Shown: positions 38,481-47,275, counted from the first letter of the stretch. The stretch: DNA of 64,000 nucleotides from Staphylococcus argenteus (GCF_000236925.1 NC_016941.1:124001-188000); one strand, 5' to 3'. The notes: a model not told the origin generated them from the letters alone. A program made the numbers and translations.

Positions 38481-38495
38481 TGAGAATACTTCTCA
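38481..38495. promoter_or_regulatory. Possible Fur-like palindrome
   Basis: TGAGAATACTTCTCA resembles the 7-1-7 Fur pattern TGATAATnATTATCA at 11 of 14 defined positions. It lies between the DUF454-isdI unit (174 bases away) and aldA. The distance is long and the match imperfect. The remainder of 38308-38620 shows nothing I can name. Confidence 0.25.
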
Positions 38496-38620
38496 AGTAG
38501 TATAGTTATATTATGAGTTTTATTTTTGAAAAGTGCAATATATTTTCGATAATATAATCACTTTTTGTGGTTAAATAAGACGAAATTTTTAAAAGATGAA
38601 ACATCTGTGAGCTGATTATT

Positions 38621-38649
38621 TTATAAAATGTAAACGCTTACTATATAAT
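38621..38649 (+). promoter_or_regulatory. Candidate aldA promoter
   Basis: TTATAA (38621-38626) and TATAAT (38644-38649) with a 17-base spacer that contains the cre site. The -35 box is poor. Confidence 0.45.
38628..38642 (+). promoter_or_regulatory. CcpA (cre) site in the aldA promoter
   Basis: ATGTAAACGCTTACT matches the cre consensus WTGNAANCGNWNNCW at every position. Its place between the -35 and -10 boxes predicts strong repression when glucose is present. Confidence 0.8.
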
Positions 38650-38730
38650 GTGAATCATATCGTTTAAAATCATTATTATATATGATGCTGAATGATTTAT
38701 TTTATAGCCTATAAACAAAGGAGAGATAAC

Positions 38731-40218
38731 ATGGCAGTAAACGTTCGAGATTATATAGCAGAGGATTACGGTTTATTTATCAATGGGGAATTTGTTAAAG
38801 GTAGCAGTGACGAAAAAATTGAAGTGAAAAATCCAGCAACTGGAGAAACACTATCACATATTACGAGAGCAAAAGATAAAGATGTTGATGATGCAGTCAA
38901 AGTAGCACAAGAGGCATTTGAATCATGGTCATTGACATCAAAAACAGAACGAGCGCAGATGTTACGCGACATTGGTGATAAATTAATGGCGCAAAAAGAC
39001 AAGATTGCAATGATAGAAACGTTAAATAATGGTAAACCTATTCGTGAAACAACATCGATTGATATTCCATTTGCGGCAAGACATTTCCATTATTTTGCAA
39101 GTGTTATTGAGACTGAAGAAGGCACAGTGAATGATATCGATAAAGATACGATGAGTATTGTAAGGCATGAGCCGATTGGAGTAGTCGGTGCGGTTGTTGC
39201 TTGGAACTTCCCAATGTTATTAGCTGCATGGAAGATTGCACCTGCCATTGCTGCAGGTAATACGATTGTGATACAACCATCGTCTTCGACACCATTAAGT
39301 TTATTAGAAGTTGCAAAAATCTTCCAAGAAGTGTTACCAAAAGGTGTTGTTAATATACTAACTGGTAAAGGATCAGAATCAGGTAATGCAATATTTAATC
39401 ATGAAGGTGTGGATAAATTATCATTTACTGGTTCAACTGATGTGGGATACCAAGTTGCAGAAGCTGCAGCGAAACATTTGGTTCCTGCTACATTAGAGCT
39501 TGGAGGTAAGAGTGCCAATATTATTTTAGATGATGCTAATTTAGACTTAGCAGTTGAAGGTATTCAATTAGGTATTTTATTCAACCAAGGTGAAGTATGT
39601 AGTGCAGGCTCTCGATTATTAGTTCATGAAAAAATTTATGATCAATTGGTACCGCGTTTACAAGAGGCATTTTCAAATATTAAAGTCGGTAATCCACAAG
39701 ATGAATCTACACAAATGGGTAGTCAAACTGGTAAAGATCAGTTAGAAAAGATTCAATCTTATATTGATGCAGCAAAAGAATCAGATGCACAAATATTAGC
39801 AGGAGGTCATCGTCTAACTGAAAATGGATTAGATAAAGGTTTCTTCTTTGAACCAACGTTAATTGCTGTGCCAGATAATCAACATAAGTTAGCTCAAGAA
39901 GAGATATTTGGACCAGTGCTAACAGTCATTAAAGTGAAAGACGATCAAGAGGCAATAGATATCGCTAATGACTCAGAGTACGGTTTGGCTGGTGGCGTAT
40001 TCTCTCAAAATATTACACGTGCATTAAATATTGCGAAGGCCGTACGTACAGGACGTATTTGGATTAACACTTATAACCAAGTACCAGAAGGCGCACCATT
40101 TGGCGGTTATAAAAAATCAGGTATTGGTCGAGAAACATATAAAGGTGCGTTAAGTAATTATCAACAAGTTAAAAATATTTATATTGATACAAGTAACGCT
40201 TTAAAAGGTTTGTACTAG
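38731..40218 (+). CDS. aldA: Aldehyde dehydrogenase AldA
   Basis: A 495-residue NAD(P)-dependent aldehyde dehydrogenase. The general base is E256 in LELGGKSAN and the catalytic cysteine is C290 in [20 protein letters not shown] and the [25 protein letters not shown]-terminal segment also fit the family. It oxidises aldehydes such as acetaldehyde to acids; exact substrate is not visible. AAAGGAGAG precedes ATG 38731; the upstream in-frame ATG is not favoured. It is a single gene with a perfect cre site in its promoter and a strong hairpin 141 bases after its end. Confidence 0.92.
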   Translation: MAVNVRDYIAEDYGLFINGEFVKGSSDEKIEVKNPATGETLSHITRAKDKDVDDAVKVAQEAFESWSLTSKTERAQMLRDIGDKLMAQKDKIAMIETLNNGKPIRETTSIDIPFAARHFHYFASVIETEEGTVNDIDKDTMSIVRHEPIGVVGAVVAWNFPMLLAAWKIAPAIAAGNTIVIQPSSSTPLSLLEVAKIFQEVLPKGVVNILTGKGSESGNAIFNHEGVDKLSFTGSTDVGYQVAEAAAKHLVPATLELGGKSANIILDDANLDLAVEGIQLGILFNQGEVCSAGSRLLVHEKIYDQLVPRLQEAFSNIKVGNPQDESTQMGSQTGKDQLEKIQSYIDAAKESDAQILAGGHRLTENGLDKGFFFEPTLIAVPDNQHKLAQEEIFGPVLTVIKVKDDQEAIDIANDSEYGLAGGVFSQNITRALNIAKAVRTGRIWINTYNQVPEGAPFGGYKKSGIGRETYKGALSNYQQVKNIYIDTSNALKGLY

Positions 40219-40358
40219 AGTAAATATAGTTTTTGAGGCGTGTTCGTAGGTCAGTCTATCGGTAGGTCTTAATGTTTAACGAAGCGATTAAGATTTTAAG
40301 TAGAATGACTGAATGTATAGGAATGCGCGTAATGATATCAGTATATAATGAGAAAAAT

Positions 40359-40409
40359 AACAGCAGTAGGATGATTTTTAATTACAAATCATCTTACTGC
40401 TGTTTTTAC
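40359..40409 (+). terminator. Terminator downstream of aldA
   Basis: AACAGCAGTAGGATGATTT (40359-40377) pairs with AAATCATCTTACTGCTGTT (40386-40404), 19 pairs with one G-U, then T5. It belongs to the same hairpin family as 10137 and 58576. Confidence 0.8.
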
Positions 40410-40475
40410 TTGCGCTCTTTTGCAGTACGTTTTTTATAAGACAACGTTTATTTGATTGAAAAGGGGTTATAGTTT

Positions 40476-40504
40476 TTGACATTTTTATGTAAATAGCATA
40501 ATAC
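40476..40504 (+). promoter_or_regulatory. Strong SigA-type promoter far upstream of the cation-efflux gene
   Basis: TTGACA (40476-40481), 17 bases, TAATAC (40499-40504). A transcript would begin near 40511 and carry about 250 untranslated bases before the ATG at 40765. A weaker pair (TTGCAA 40581, TTATAA 40605) lies inside the leader. Between 40219 and 40358 I see nothing recognisable. Confidence 0.55.
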
Positions 40505-40764
40505 TCTCGGCAGTTTTCCATATATTCTATATGATAGGGATAAAATAGCGATACAACGAGACATTAAGTGGTAAAAGTTTTTGCAAAAGTGATATTACAT
40601 TACGTTATAAAGGGTAAATATTAATGAACTGTCATGTCATAAAATTGTTATTTTATAAATCATGTTTAGTTAAGAGAATGCTATTATTTTTATAAAACTA
40701 TAAATATTTACTTTTAAAACTAATTTTATTGAATATGGTGCTTTATTTAGGAGTGGAAAATTAG

Positions 40765-41724
40765 ATGAATAAAAGGGAGAAAATTGCTTTAAATAGATAC
40801 AAATATTTTCATCATGTTGATCATCAAAAAATTCAACATAATTCTAAAAAGACATTATGGGCTTCACTTATTATTACACTGTTATTTACAGTGATTGAAT
40901 TTGTTGGAGGATTAGTGTCAAATTCATTGGCATTACTTTCTGATTCGTTTCATATGTTAAGTGACGTATTAGCACTAGGTTTATCGATGCTAGCAATTTA
41001 TTTTGCAAGTAAGAAGCCGACCGCACGCTATACATTTGGCTTTTTGAGATTTGAGATATTAGCAGCATTTTTAAATGGTTTAGCATTGATTGTAATATCA
41101 ATTTGGATTTTGTATGAGGCGATTGTGCGCATTATTTATCCACAACAAATTGAAAGTGGCATTATGTTTCTCATAGCTAGTATTGGTTTGTTAGTTAATA
41201 TTATTTTGACTATAATTCTAGTAAGATCTTTAAAACAAGAAGACAATATTAATATTCAAAGTGCACTATGGCATTTTATGGGGGATTTGTTAAATTCTAT
41301 TGGTGTGATCGTAGCGGTTGTATTGATTCATTTTACTGGTTGGCGCATTATTGACCCAATCATTAGTATTGTGATTTCAATCATCATTTTGCGTGGTGGT
41401 TATAAAATTACGCGTAATGCTTGGTTAATTCTAATGGAAAGTGTACCTAAACATTTAAATACCGATGAAATCATTGAAGATATCATTAGTATCGATGGCA
41501 TTTTAGATGTGCACGAGTTTCATTTGTGGAGTATTACAACAGACCATTACTCATTAAGTGCGCATGTTGTGTTAGATAGAAATTGTGATGTTGATGATTA
41601 TCAAGCTATTGATCAAGTTTCAACGCTGCTTGAAGAAAAATATGGCATTGCACATTCAACATTGCAAATTGAAAACTTACAACTAAACCCATTAGATGAA
41701 CCATACTTTGATAAATTAAAATAA
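40765..41724 (+). CDS. Cation diffusion facilitator (CzcD/ZitB-like) efflux protein
   Basis: A 319-residue membrane protein with six predicted segments and a C-terminal cytoplasmic metal-binding domain. The family site residues appear in SNSLALLSDSFHMLSDVLALG (segment 2) and ALWHFMGDLLNSIGV (segment 5), giving the H/D-x3-D metal site. Such proteins export Zn2+ or similar divalent cations in exchange for protons. It is distinct in context from czrB (no ArsR-family regulator adjacent). TTAGGAG precedes ATG. It stands alone, with a perfect-stem bidirectional terminator after it. Metal specificity is not readable. Confidence 0.9.
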   Translation: MNKREKIALNRYKYFHHVDHQKIQHNSKKTLWASLIITLLFTVIEFVGGLVSNSLALLSDSFHMLSDVLALGLSMLAIYFASKKPTARYTFGFLRFEILAAFLNGLALIVISIWILYEAIVRIIYPQQIESGIMFLIASIGLLVNIILTIILVRSLKQEDNINIQSALWHFMGDLLNSIGVIVAVVLIHFTGWRIIDPIISIVISIIILRGGYKITRNAWLILMESVPKHLNTDEIIEDIISIDGILDVHEFHLWSITTDHYSLSAHVVLDRNCDVDDYQAIDQVSTLLEEKYGIAHSTLQIENLQLNPLDEPYFDKLK

Positions 41725-41730
41725 TTAAAC

Positions 41731-41776
41731 AACATGCGCTGTGCCAGAATAACTTTAGCACAGCGCATGTTTTGTT
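41731..41776. terminator. Bidirectional terminator between the CDF gene and the 67-residue gene
   Basis: AACATGCGCTGTGC (41731-41744) pairs perfectly with GCACAGCGCATGTT (41758-41771), 14 pairs, between convergent genes, followed by TTGTTT on the plus strand. Confidence 0.85.
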
Positions 41777-41781
41777 TATGC

Positions 41782-41985
41782 TTATGTTGCGTCACCTAAA
41801 TCATTTTCATCAATTTCTTTAATGTCATCCACTTCTAAAACGACGTCTTTAGGTTTCAGAATATGAATATGTTTTTCGTCATCTGTATGTAAAATACGTT
41901 CTATGATGTATCTTTGACCGGCCATTGTTTCCACAGCAATCTTTTTATTTCTTGCTAAACTTGCTACGACAGATTCTTTATCCAT
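41782..41985 (-). CDS. Small conserved-looking hypothetical protein
   Basis: A 67-residue acidic soluble protein (VASLARNKKIAVETMAGQRYIIERILHTDDEKHIHILKPKDVVLEVDDIKEIDENDL). The pattern suggests a small beta-barrel-like fold, but I do not recognise a family. A very good ribosome site (TAGGAGGCT) lies 8 bases before ATG 41985, and a strong terminator lies just after the stop, so it is very likely a real gene. It is divergent from the DUF4242-like gene. Confidence 0.75.
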   Translation of the reverse strand: MDKESVVASLARNKKIAVETMAGQRYIIERILHTDDEKHIHILKPKDVVLEVDDIKEIDENDLGDAT

Positions 41986-42163
41986 AATGATAGCCTCCTA
42001 TATATATGTTTATTTAGTTATACCCTAACATTATTTTTATACTCTTTGAAAATATATTTCCTGAAATTTTATCTAAATATTTAAAAAAATAGCTCAATAT
42101 CCTTGTAATCTGATAGGAATTATAGTAATATTTTTTCAACCATTGTTATAGGAGGTTTTATTA

Positions 42164-42676
42164 ATGACATTATTTTTACTAGAAGCCAATCATCTTGATT
42201 TTGCATCATCGAAAGAAGAACTGGAAGCAAAGGCAGCATCGTTATCTACTAAATCAATACCAACTTTAATTGAAGTACAAGCTACTGAAAATTTAACTCA
42301 TGGATATTTTATTGTAGAAGCAAATGATGAAACAGAAGCTAAACAATTTTTAACAGACGCAGGTATCAGTATTCAATTAGTGAAAGAAGTACGCTTAGTT
42401 GGAAAAGATTTAGACGAAGTTAAAAATGGAGATGCACATGTCGATTACCTTGTAACTTGGAATATTCCTGAAGGCATTACTATGGATCAATATTTAGCAC
42501 GTAAAAAGAAAAATTCTGTTCATTATGAAGAAGTACCAGAAGTAGAATTTAAACGTACATACGTATGTGAAGATATGTCTAAATGTATTTGTTTATATAA
42601 TGCACCTGATGAAGAAGCGGTGCGTCGTGCGCGTAAAGCAGTAGATACACCAATTGATGGCATCGAAAAACTTTAA
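42164..42676 (+). CDS. DUF4242-like (nickel-binding-type) protein
   Basis: A 170-residue soluble protein. The second half (from about residue 85) reads YLVTWNIPEGITMDQYLARKKKN, then VEFKRTYVCEDMSKCICLYNAPDEEAVRRARKAV, the pattern of DUF4242 proteins, in which a ferredoxin-like fold is thought to bind a metal such as nickel. Three cysteines (C-x5-C-x-C) sit in the place where metal ligands would be. The first half looks like a diverged repeat of the same fold (TLFLLEANHLDF...YFIVEANDETEAKQFL). ATAGGAGG precedes ATG. Function unknown. Family call is moderate. Confidence 0.6.
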   Translation: MTLFLLEANHLDFASSKEELEAKAASLSTKSIPTLIEVQATENLTHGYFIVEANDETEAKQFLTDAGISIQLVKEVRLVGKDLDEVKNGDAHVDYLVTWNIPEGITMDQYLARKKKNSVHYEEVPEVEFKRTYVCEDMSKCICLYNAPDEEAVRRARKAVDTPIDGIEKL

Positions 42677-42998
42677 TAAGACTACAAGTTGATGTTAGTC
42701 ATCAAATTTGAATGTTTAGTATAGATGGACGAGAGTTATTTTAATAATAGATATCATGAACGCAATACAACATCTGTATGCAGAGGTATTGAAATAAAGA
42801 TTTTTCTTAATATAGTATAGGCCTGCTATTTTTCTAAAGATAATTTATGAAAGTGGTAAGGAATATATCGTAACGAACACGATATCAATAATCATCTGTA
42901 GTTATAACAATTTGGGATATAAGGGCTGTGTTAGGCATAGCCCTTTAGATATACACTTAATTCTTATTAAAATAGTAGGAATTAAAAGGGGGATTGTC
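42677..42998 (+). other. 322-base gap ahead of the ABC transporter operon, with a stem-loop
   Basis: AAGGGCTGTG (42921-42930) pairs with CATAGCCCTT (42936-42945), loop TTAGG. It has no T-run, so it may be a leader element rather than a terminator. A weak TTGAAA (around 42791) is the only promoter-like signal I note. No terminator for the preceding gene is obvious. Confidence 0.35.
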
Positions 42999-43739
42999 AT
43001 GATTAAAATACAGCAATTACAACATCATTTCGGCACACATCAAGTCATACATAACTTTAATTTAGATATTAACAAAGGTGAAATCATCTCATTTATAGGA
43101 AAAAGTGGTTGTGGCAAGTCTACCTTACTTAATATTATTGGCGGATTTATTCAACCGTCGTCAGGACATGTCGTAATTAATAATCAAGTAAAGCGAAACC
43201 CATCGCCAGATTGTTTAATGTTATTCCAACATCATAATTTGCTACCTTGGAAGACGATTAATGACAATATTAGGATAGGGTTACATAAAAAAATGACTGA
43301 TACAGATATCAATGAACAACTCAAATTAGTTGATTTAGAAGGAAAAGGTAAACATTTTCCTGAGCAATTATCTGGTGGTATGAAACAACGTGTAGCACTG
43401 TGTCGTGCACATGTACATCAGCCAAACGTCATATTAATGGATGAACCATTAGGTGCATTGGACGCATTTACACGTTATAAATTACAGGATCAGTTAGTGC
43501 AATTAAAACATCAAACAAAAGCCACTATCATTCTTGTGACCCACGATATTGATGAAGCAATTTATCTTTCTGATCGAATTGTTTTATTAGGAGAAGGTTG
43601 TAATATTATTTCTCAATATGAAATGACAACATCACATCCACGTAATCGTAATGATAGTCATTTGCTTAAAATTCGTCATGATATTATGGAAACATTTGCC
43701 TTGAATCATCATCAAGTTGAACCTGAATACTATCTATAA
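42999..43739 (+). CDS. ABC transporter ATP-binding protein, sulfonate/nitrate/taurine type
   Basis: A 246-residue ATPase with Walker A GKSGCGKST, a Q-loop in LFQHHNLLPWK, signature LSGGMKQR, Walker B VILMDEPLGALD and switch THDIDEA. The P-W-K after the Q-loop is typical of the SsuB/TauB/NrtD subgroup. ATG 42999 follows AAAGGGGG; the upstream in-frame residues are not credible. First of four closely packed genes: ATPase, lipoprotein, permease, flavoprotein. Confidence 0.9.
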   Translation: MIKIQQLQHHFGTHQVIHNFNLDINKGEIISFIGKSGCGKSTLLNIIGGFIQPSSGHVVINNQVKRNPSPDCLMLFQHHNLLPWKTINDNIRIGLHKKMTDTDINEQLKLVDLEGKGKHFPEQLSGGMKQRVALCRAHVHQPNVILMDEPLGALDAFTRYKLQDQLVQLKHQTKATIILVTHDIDEAIYLSDRIVLLGEGCNIISQYEMTTSHPRNRNDSHLLKIRHDIMETFALNHHQVEPEYYL

Positions 43740-43752
43740 GGAGTGAAAAACG

Positions 43753-44724
43753 ATGAAAAAAATTATCGCAATCGTCATTATTGGATTCCTTATACTTTCA
43801 GGTTGTGACTGGCAAAGGGTGTCTAAAGCACCGTCTAAAAAGTCGCAAAATCAGCAAGTAATTAAAATAGGGTATTTGCCGATTACACATTCAGCGAATT
43901 TGATGATGACTAAAAAATTATTATCGCAATCGAGCCACGCTAAATACAAACTTGAACTAGTGAAATTTAATAATTGGCCTGATTTAATGGATGCATTAAA
44001 TAGTGGTCGTATAGATGGTGCATCGACTTTAATAGAACTTGCTATGAAGTCAAAGCAAAAGGGATCAAATATAAAAGCGGTGGCATTAGGGCATCATGAA
44101 GGCAACGTCATTATGGGTCAAAAAGGCATGCATTTGAGTGAATTTAATAATAATGATGAATATCATTTTGGTATACCACATCGTTATTCAACCCATTATC
44201 TTTTACTTGAAGCATTACGTAAGCAATTAAAGATTCAACCGAGTCATTTTAGTTATCATGAAATGTCACCAGCAGAAATGCCAGCAGCTTTAAGTGAACA
44301 TCGAATTACTGGATACGCTGTAGCTGAACCGTTTGGTGCCCTCGGTGAAAAGTTAGGGAAAGGTGAGACTTTGAAACATGGTGATGACGTCATTCCTGAT
44401 GCATATTGCTGTGTGCTAGTGCTTAGAGGTGAACTTCTGCATCAACATAGAGATATAGCGCAAGCGTTTGTACAAGATTATAAAAAATCCGGCTTTAAAA
44501 TGAATAATAAAAATACAAGTGTAGATATTATGACACAACATTTTAAACAAAGTCGTGAGGTCTTAAAACAATCAGCCGAGTGGACATCATATGGCGACTT
44601 AACTATTAAACCATCCGGCTATCAAGAAATTTCGAAGTTGGTGAGACAACATCAATTATTTAACCCACCTGCATATGATGATTTTGTTGAACCATCACTA
44701 TATAAGGAGGCATCGCGTTCATGA
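43753..44724 (+). CDS. ABC transporter substrate-binding lipoprotein, SsuA/NrtA-like
   Basis: A 323-residue lipoprotein. The signal peptide ends LILSGC with the lipidated cysteine at residue 18. The mature part is a NMT1/SsuA-type binding fold: IKIGYLPITHSANLMM, LMDALNSGRIDGASTLIE and a GHHEGNVIMG stretch, then AEPFGALGEKLG. Substrate is likely an aliphatic sulfonate, nitrate-like anion or related compound. GGAG precedes ATG 13 bases after the ATPase gene. Overlaps the permease by 4 bases. Confidence 0.9.
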   Translation: MKKIIAIVIIGFLILSGCDWQRVSKAPSKKSQNQQVIKIGYLPITHSANLMMTKKLLSQSSHAKYKLELVKFNNWPDLMDALNSGRIDGASTLIELAMKSKQKGSNIKAVALGHHEGNVIMGQKGMHLSEFNNNDEYHFGIPHRYSTHYLLLEALRKQLKIQPSHFSYHEMSPAEMPAALSEHRITGYAVAEPFGALGEKLGKGETLKHGDDVIPDAYCCVLVLRGELLHQHRDIAQAFVQDYKKSGFKMNNKNTSVDIMTQHFKQSREVLKQSAEWTSYGDLTIKPSGYQEISKLVRQHQLFNPPAYDDFVEPSLYKEASRS

Positions 44725-45482
44725 CACGTCTCACAATAAATAAAATATTACTACCAATTATCACATTTATCATTTTCCTAGGCATATGGGAACTAGTTAT
44801 TATCATAGGACACTACCAACCAGTATTGCTACCTAGTCCAGCGCTTGTAGGAAAAAGTATTTGGACATTCATTGTTACTGGAGAGATTTTTCAACATTTG
44901 GTTATTAGTTTATGGCGGTTTGTTGCAGGGTTTGTTGTCGCATTAATAGTTGCTATTCCAGTAGGGTTCCTACTTGGAAGAAATCACTGGTTTTACAATG
45001 CAGTAGAACCACTATTTCAGTTGATTAGACCAATATCACCGATAGCTTGGGCGCCATTTGTTGTCCTATGGTTTGGTATAGGTAGTTTGCCAGCGATAGC
45101 AATTATTTTTATAGCTGCCTTTTTCCCAATTGTTTTTAACACAATTAAAGGTGTAAGAGATATTGAACCTCAATATTTGAAAATAGCTACTAATTTAAAT
45201 TTAACTGGATGGTCACTATACCGAAATATTTTATTTCCTGGGGCATTCAAACAGATCATGGCTGGTATACACATGGCCGTTGGAACAAGTTGGATATTTT
45301 TAGTTTCAGGTGAAATGATTGGAGCGCAATCAGGTCTAGGATTTTTAATTGTAGATGCACGGAACATGTTGAATTTAGAAGATGTTTTAGCAGCGATCTT
45401 CTTTATAGGTCTATTTGGTTTTATTATTGATCGTTTAATTAGTTATATTGAGCAATTTATACTGAAAAGATTTGGAGAGTAA
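44721..45482 (+). CDS. ABC transporter permease, SsuC/TauC-like
   Basis: A 253-residue permease with about six membrane segments. It has the family patterns LLPSPALVGKSIW, WRFVAGFVVALIVAIPVGFLLGR, IRPISPIAWAPFVVLWFG and the EAA-type loop near residue 150-185 ending LFPGAFKQIMAG. It starts inside the lipoprotein gene (ATGA overlap) and ends just before the flavoprotein gene. With its partners it forms one importer. Confidence 0.9.
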   Translation: MTRLTINKILLPIITFIIFLGIWELVIIIGHYQPVLLPSPALVGKSIWTFIVTGEIFQHLVISLWRFVAGFVVALIVAIPVGFLLGRNHWFYNAVEPLFQLIRPISPIAWAPFVVLWFGIGSLPAIAIIFIAAFFPIVFNTIKGVRDIEPQYLKIATNLNLTGWSLYRNILFPGAFKQIMAGIHMAVGTSWIFLVSGEMIGAQSGLGFLIVDARNMLNLEDVLAAIFFIGLFGFIIDRLISYIEQFILKRFGE

Positions 45483-45494
45483 GGAGAGATGATG

Positions 45495-46526
45495 ATGACT
45501 TTAGAAACATTAATTAAAGAACAGTTGGATCCATATTTAGAAGAAATTGATGCTGGTACATATTATCCGAAGGCTTTTATTCAAAAGTTATTTGTAGATG
45601 GATATTTTGGTGAAGCATCACTTAGAAAAAATGCTGAAGTAATTGAGGCAGTATCGCAGTCTTGTTTGACCACAGGCTTTTGCTTGTGGTGCCAGTTGGC
45701 CTTTTCTACTTATTTGCAAAATGCACCACAGCCACATTTAAATAAAGACTTACAAGTGCAATTGTTATCGGGAGAAATATTAGGAGCTACCGGATTGTCT
45801 AATCCAATGAAATCATTTAATGATTTAGAAAAATTAAACTTAGAGCATTCATATGTCGATGGGCAACTAGTTGTTAGTGGACGTATGCCGGCTGTTAGTA
45901 ATATCCAAGAAGATCATTACTTTGGCGCAATTTCGAAGCATGAATCATCAGATGAATTTGTGATGTTTATATTACGTGCAAATCAACATGGTATTACACT
46001 CGTTGAAAAAACAAACTTTTTAGGAGTCAATGGCTCAGCAACATATCAAATTACGCTAAATCAAGTGGTTGTACCACAATCTCAAATTATTACGCATGAT
46101 GCAAAACAGTTTGCCGCAACGATTCGACCACAATTTATTGCATACCAAATTCCAATTGGATTAGGATCAATCAAGAGTTCATTAGACTTAATCGATGCAT
46201 TTTCTAATGCACAAAATGGTATCAATCAATATTTAGAATACGATGTTGAAGATTTTAAAAAGCGTTATCTTCAACTTAAAGAGGCATTTTATACATTGTT
46301 AGAAGATGGCAATTTAGATGGCCATTTAAGTGAATTGATATCATTGAAGAAGGACATTGGCTATTTATTGTTGGATGTAAATCAAGCTTCTGTTGTTAAT
46401 GGTGGCTCAAGAGCATATACACTGTATTCCCCACAAGTACGTAAATTAAAAGAAGGATTCTTCTTCGCTGCATTAACACCGACATTAAGACATTTAGGTA
46501 AACTTGAAGAAACATTGAAGGACTAA
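45495..46526 (+). CDS. Acyl-CoA-dehydrogenase-fold flavoprotein, possible desulfurisation monooxygenase
   Basis: A protein of about 343 residues with the acyl-CoA dehydrogenase fold: a helical N-terminus, LLSGEILGATGLSNPMK and VSGRMPAVSNI in the middle beta domain, TNFLGVNGSATYQI, and a C-terminal helical bundle ending RKLKEGFFFAALTPT. I do not see the usual catalytic Glu context of a true dehydrogenase. Relatives of the DszC/SfnB type are FMNH2-dependent monooxygenases that release sulfur from organosulfur compounds. Being the fourth gene after a sulfonate-type importer supports that reading, but it is inference. Three ATG codons (45489, 45492, 45495) follow AAGGAG; the third has the best spacing. 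Confidence 0.7.
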   Translation: MTLETLIKEQLDPYLEEIDAGTYYPKAFIQKLFVDGYFGEASLRKNAEVIEAVSQSCLTTGFCLWCQLAFSTYLQNAPQPHLNKDLQVQLLSGEILGATGLSNPMKSFNDLEKLNLEHSYVDGQLVVSGRMPAVSNIQEDHYFGAISKHESSDEFVMFILRANQHGITLVEKTNFLGVNGSATYQITLNQVVVPQSQIITHDAKQFAATIRPQFIAYQIPIGLGSIKSSLDLIDAFSNAQNGINQYLEYDVEDFKKRYLQLKEAFYTLLEDGNLDGHLSELISLKKDIGYLLLDVNQASVVNGGSRAYTLYSPQVRKLKEGFFFAALTPTLRHLGKLEETLKD

Positions 46527-46660
46527 GTACAATATGTTGATTTGTTGTTTAGATGCATTTGTTGAAACATTTTTTATAAATAATATAAATACTAGTTTAT
46601 AAATATTTCTTGTTAATTTGTTATATCTTTTTAACTAGGAAAATATACATTTTGTAATAA

Positions 46661-46675
46661 TAATAATCGTTATCA
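46661..46675. promoter_or_regulatory. Fur- or Zur-like box at the DUF2294 promoter
   Basis: TAATAATCGTTATCA matches the 7-1-7 Fur pattern TGATAATnATTATCA at 12 of 14 positions. It touches the -35 box of the promoter that follows. The TAATCGT part also recalls Zur boxes, so the regulator is open. Confidence 0.5.
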
Positions 46676-46703
46676 TTGAAAAAGTGTTAATAAGGTGTAT
46701 AAT
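46676..46703 (+). promoter_or_regulatory. Candidate SigA promoter of the DUF2294 gene
   Basis: TTGAAA (46676-46681), 16 bases, TATAAT (46698-46703), about 40 bases before the gene. Confidence 0.6.
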
Positions 46704-46743
46704 GAAAATGTGAACAATTAATGAACTTCTTATTTTAAAGAAG

Positions 46744-47103
46744 GTGAATACAATAGATACGCATACTAAAGAACAACAATTCTCGAATCTAGTGAGATCT
46801 TATCGTAAAGAATACGTGGGTAAAGGCCCTAATAGTATTCGAGTGTCGTTTAAAGATAATTGGGCGATTGCATATATGACTGGTGTCTTAAGTAAAGTTG
46901 AAAGCTTTTACTTAAACGACAAACGCAATGAATCGATGCTACATTATACACGCACAGAGAAGATTAAACAGATGTATAAAGAAATAGATGTAAATGAGAT
47001 GGAAAATCTTGTAGGCGCTAAGTTTGTAAAATTATTTACAGATATTGATTTGAATGATGATGAAGTCATTTCAATATTTGTTTTCGATAAGTCAATAGAA
47101 TAA
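46744..47103 (+). CDS. DUF2294-family protein
   Basis: A 119-residue soluble protein with the DUF2294 pattern: VRSYRKEYVGKGPNSIRVSFKDNWAIAYMTGVLS, then a YTRTEKIKQMYKE and MENLVGAKFVKLFTDIDLNDDEVISIFVF. Function of the family is not established. There is no ATG near the start. GTG 46744 is in frame, but GAAGG (46740-46744) overlaps it and would be 8 bases from an ATA at 46753, where an ATG would be expected. So the start is uncertain (GTG, or a rare ATA). A good promoter and a metal-regulator-like box lie upstream. Confidence 0.75.
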   Translation: MNTIDTHTKEQQFSNLVRSYRKEYVGKGPNSIRVSFKDNWAIAYMTGVLSKVESFYLNDKRNESMLHYTRTEKIKQMYKEIDVNEMENLVGAKFVKLFTDIDLNDDEVISIFVFDKSIE

Positions 47104-47124
47104 GTGTTGCTGGTGTAAGGTACG

Positions 47125-47200
47125 CGGTGCTGTTTGCTAACTTCGCTTTGAATTTAACAATAATTCAAGGGGGTGGTATGTCAAACGGTGCCGTTTTTTT
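47125..47200 (+). terminator. Hairpin with T-run between the DUF2294 gene and fdh
   Basis: CGGTGCTGTTTG (47125-47136) can pair along its full length (with G-U pairs) with CAAACGGTGCCG (47182-47193), enclosing an inner TTGAATT/AATTCAA stem, followed by seven T. It is a terminator for the upstream gene or an attenuator for formate dehydrogenase, whose start is only 75 bases further. Confidence 0.65.
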
Positions 47201-47275
47201 GTCGTATTTTTAAAACAAGTAACACGCAACACGTACTTTAAGGAAGTCAAAATTTATCATTTAGGAGAGATGGAT

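Noticed and set aside
47160..47200. T-box-like sequence (GGGGTGGTAT then a terminator) before fdh
   Set aside because: The leader is too short for a T-box stem I with specifier loop, and fdh is not an amino-acid gene. Kept only as a terminator or attenuator.
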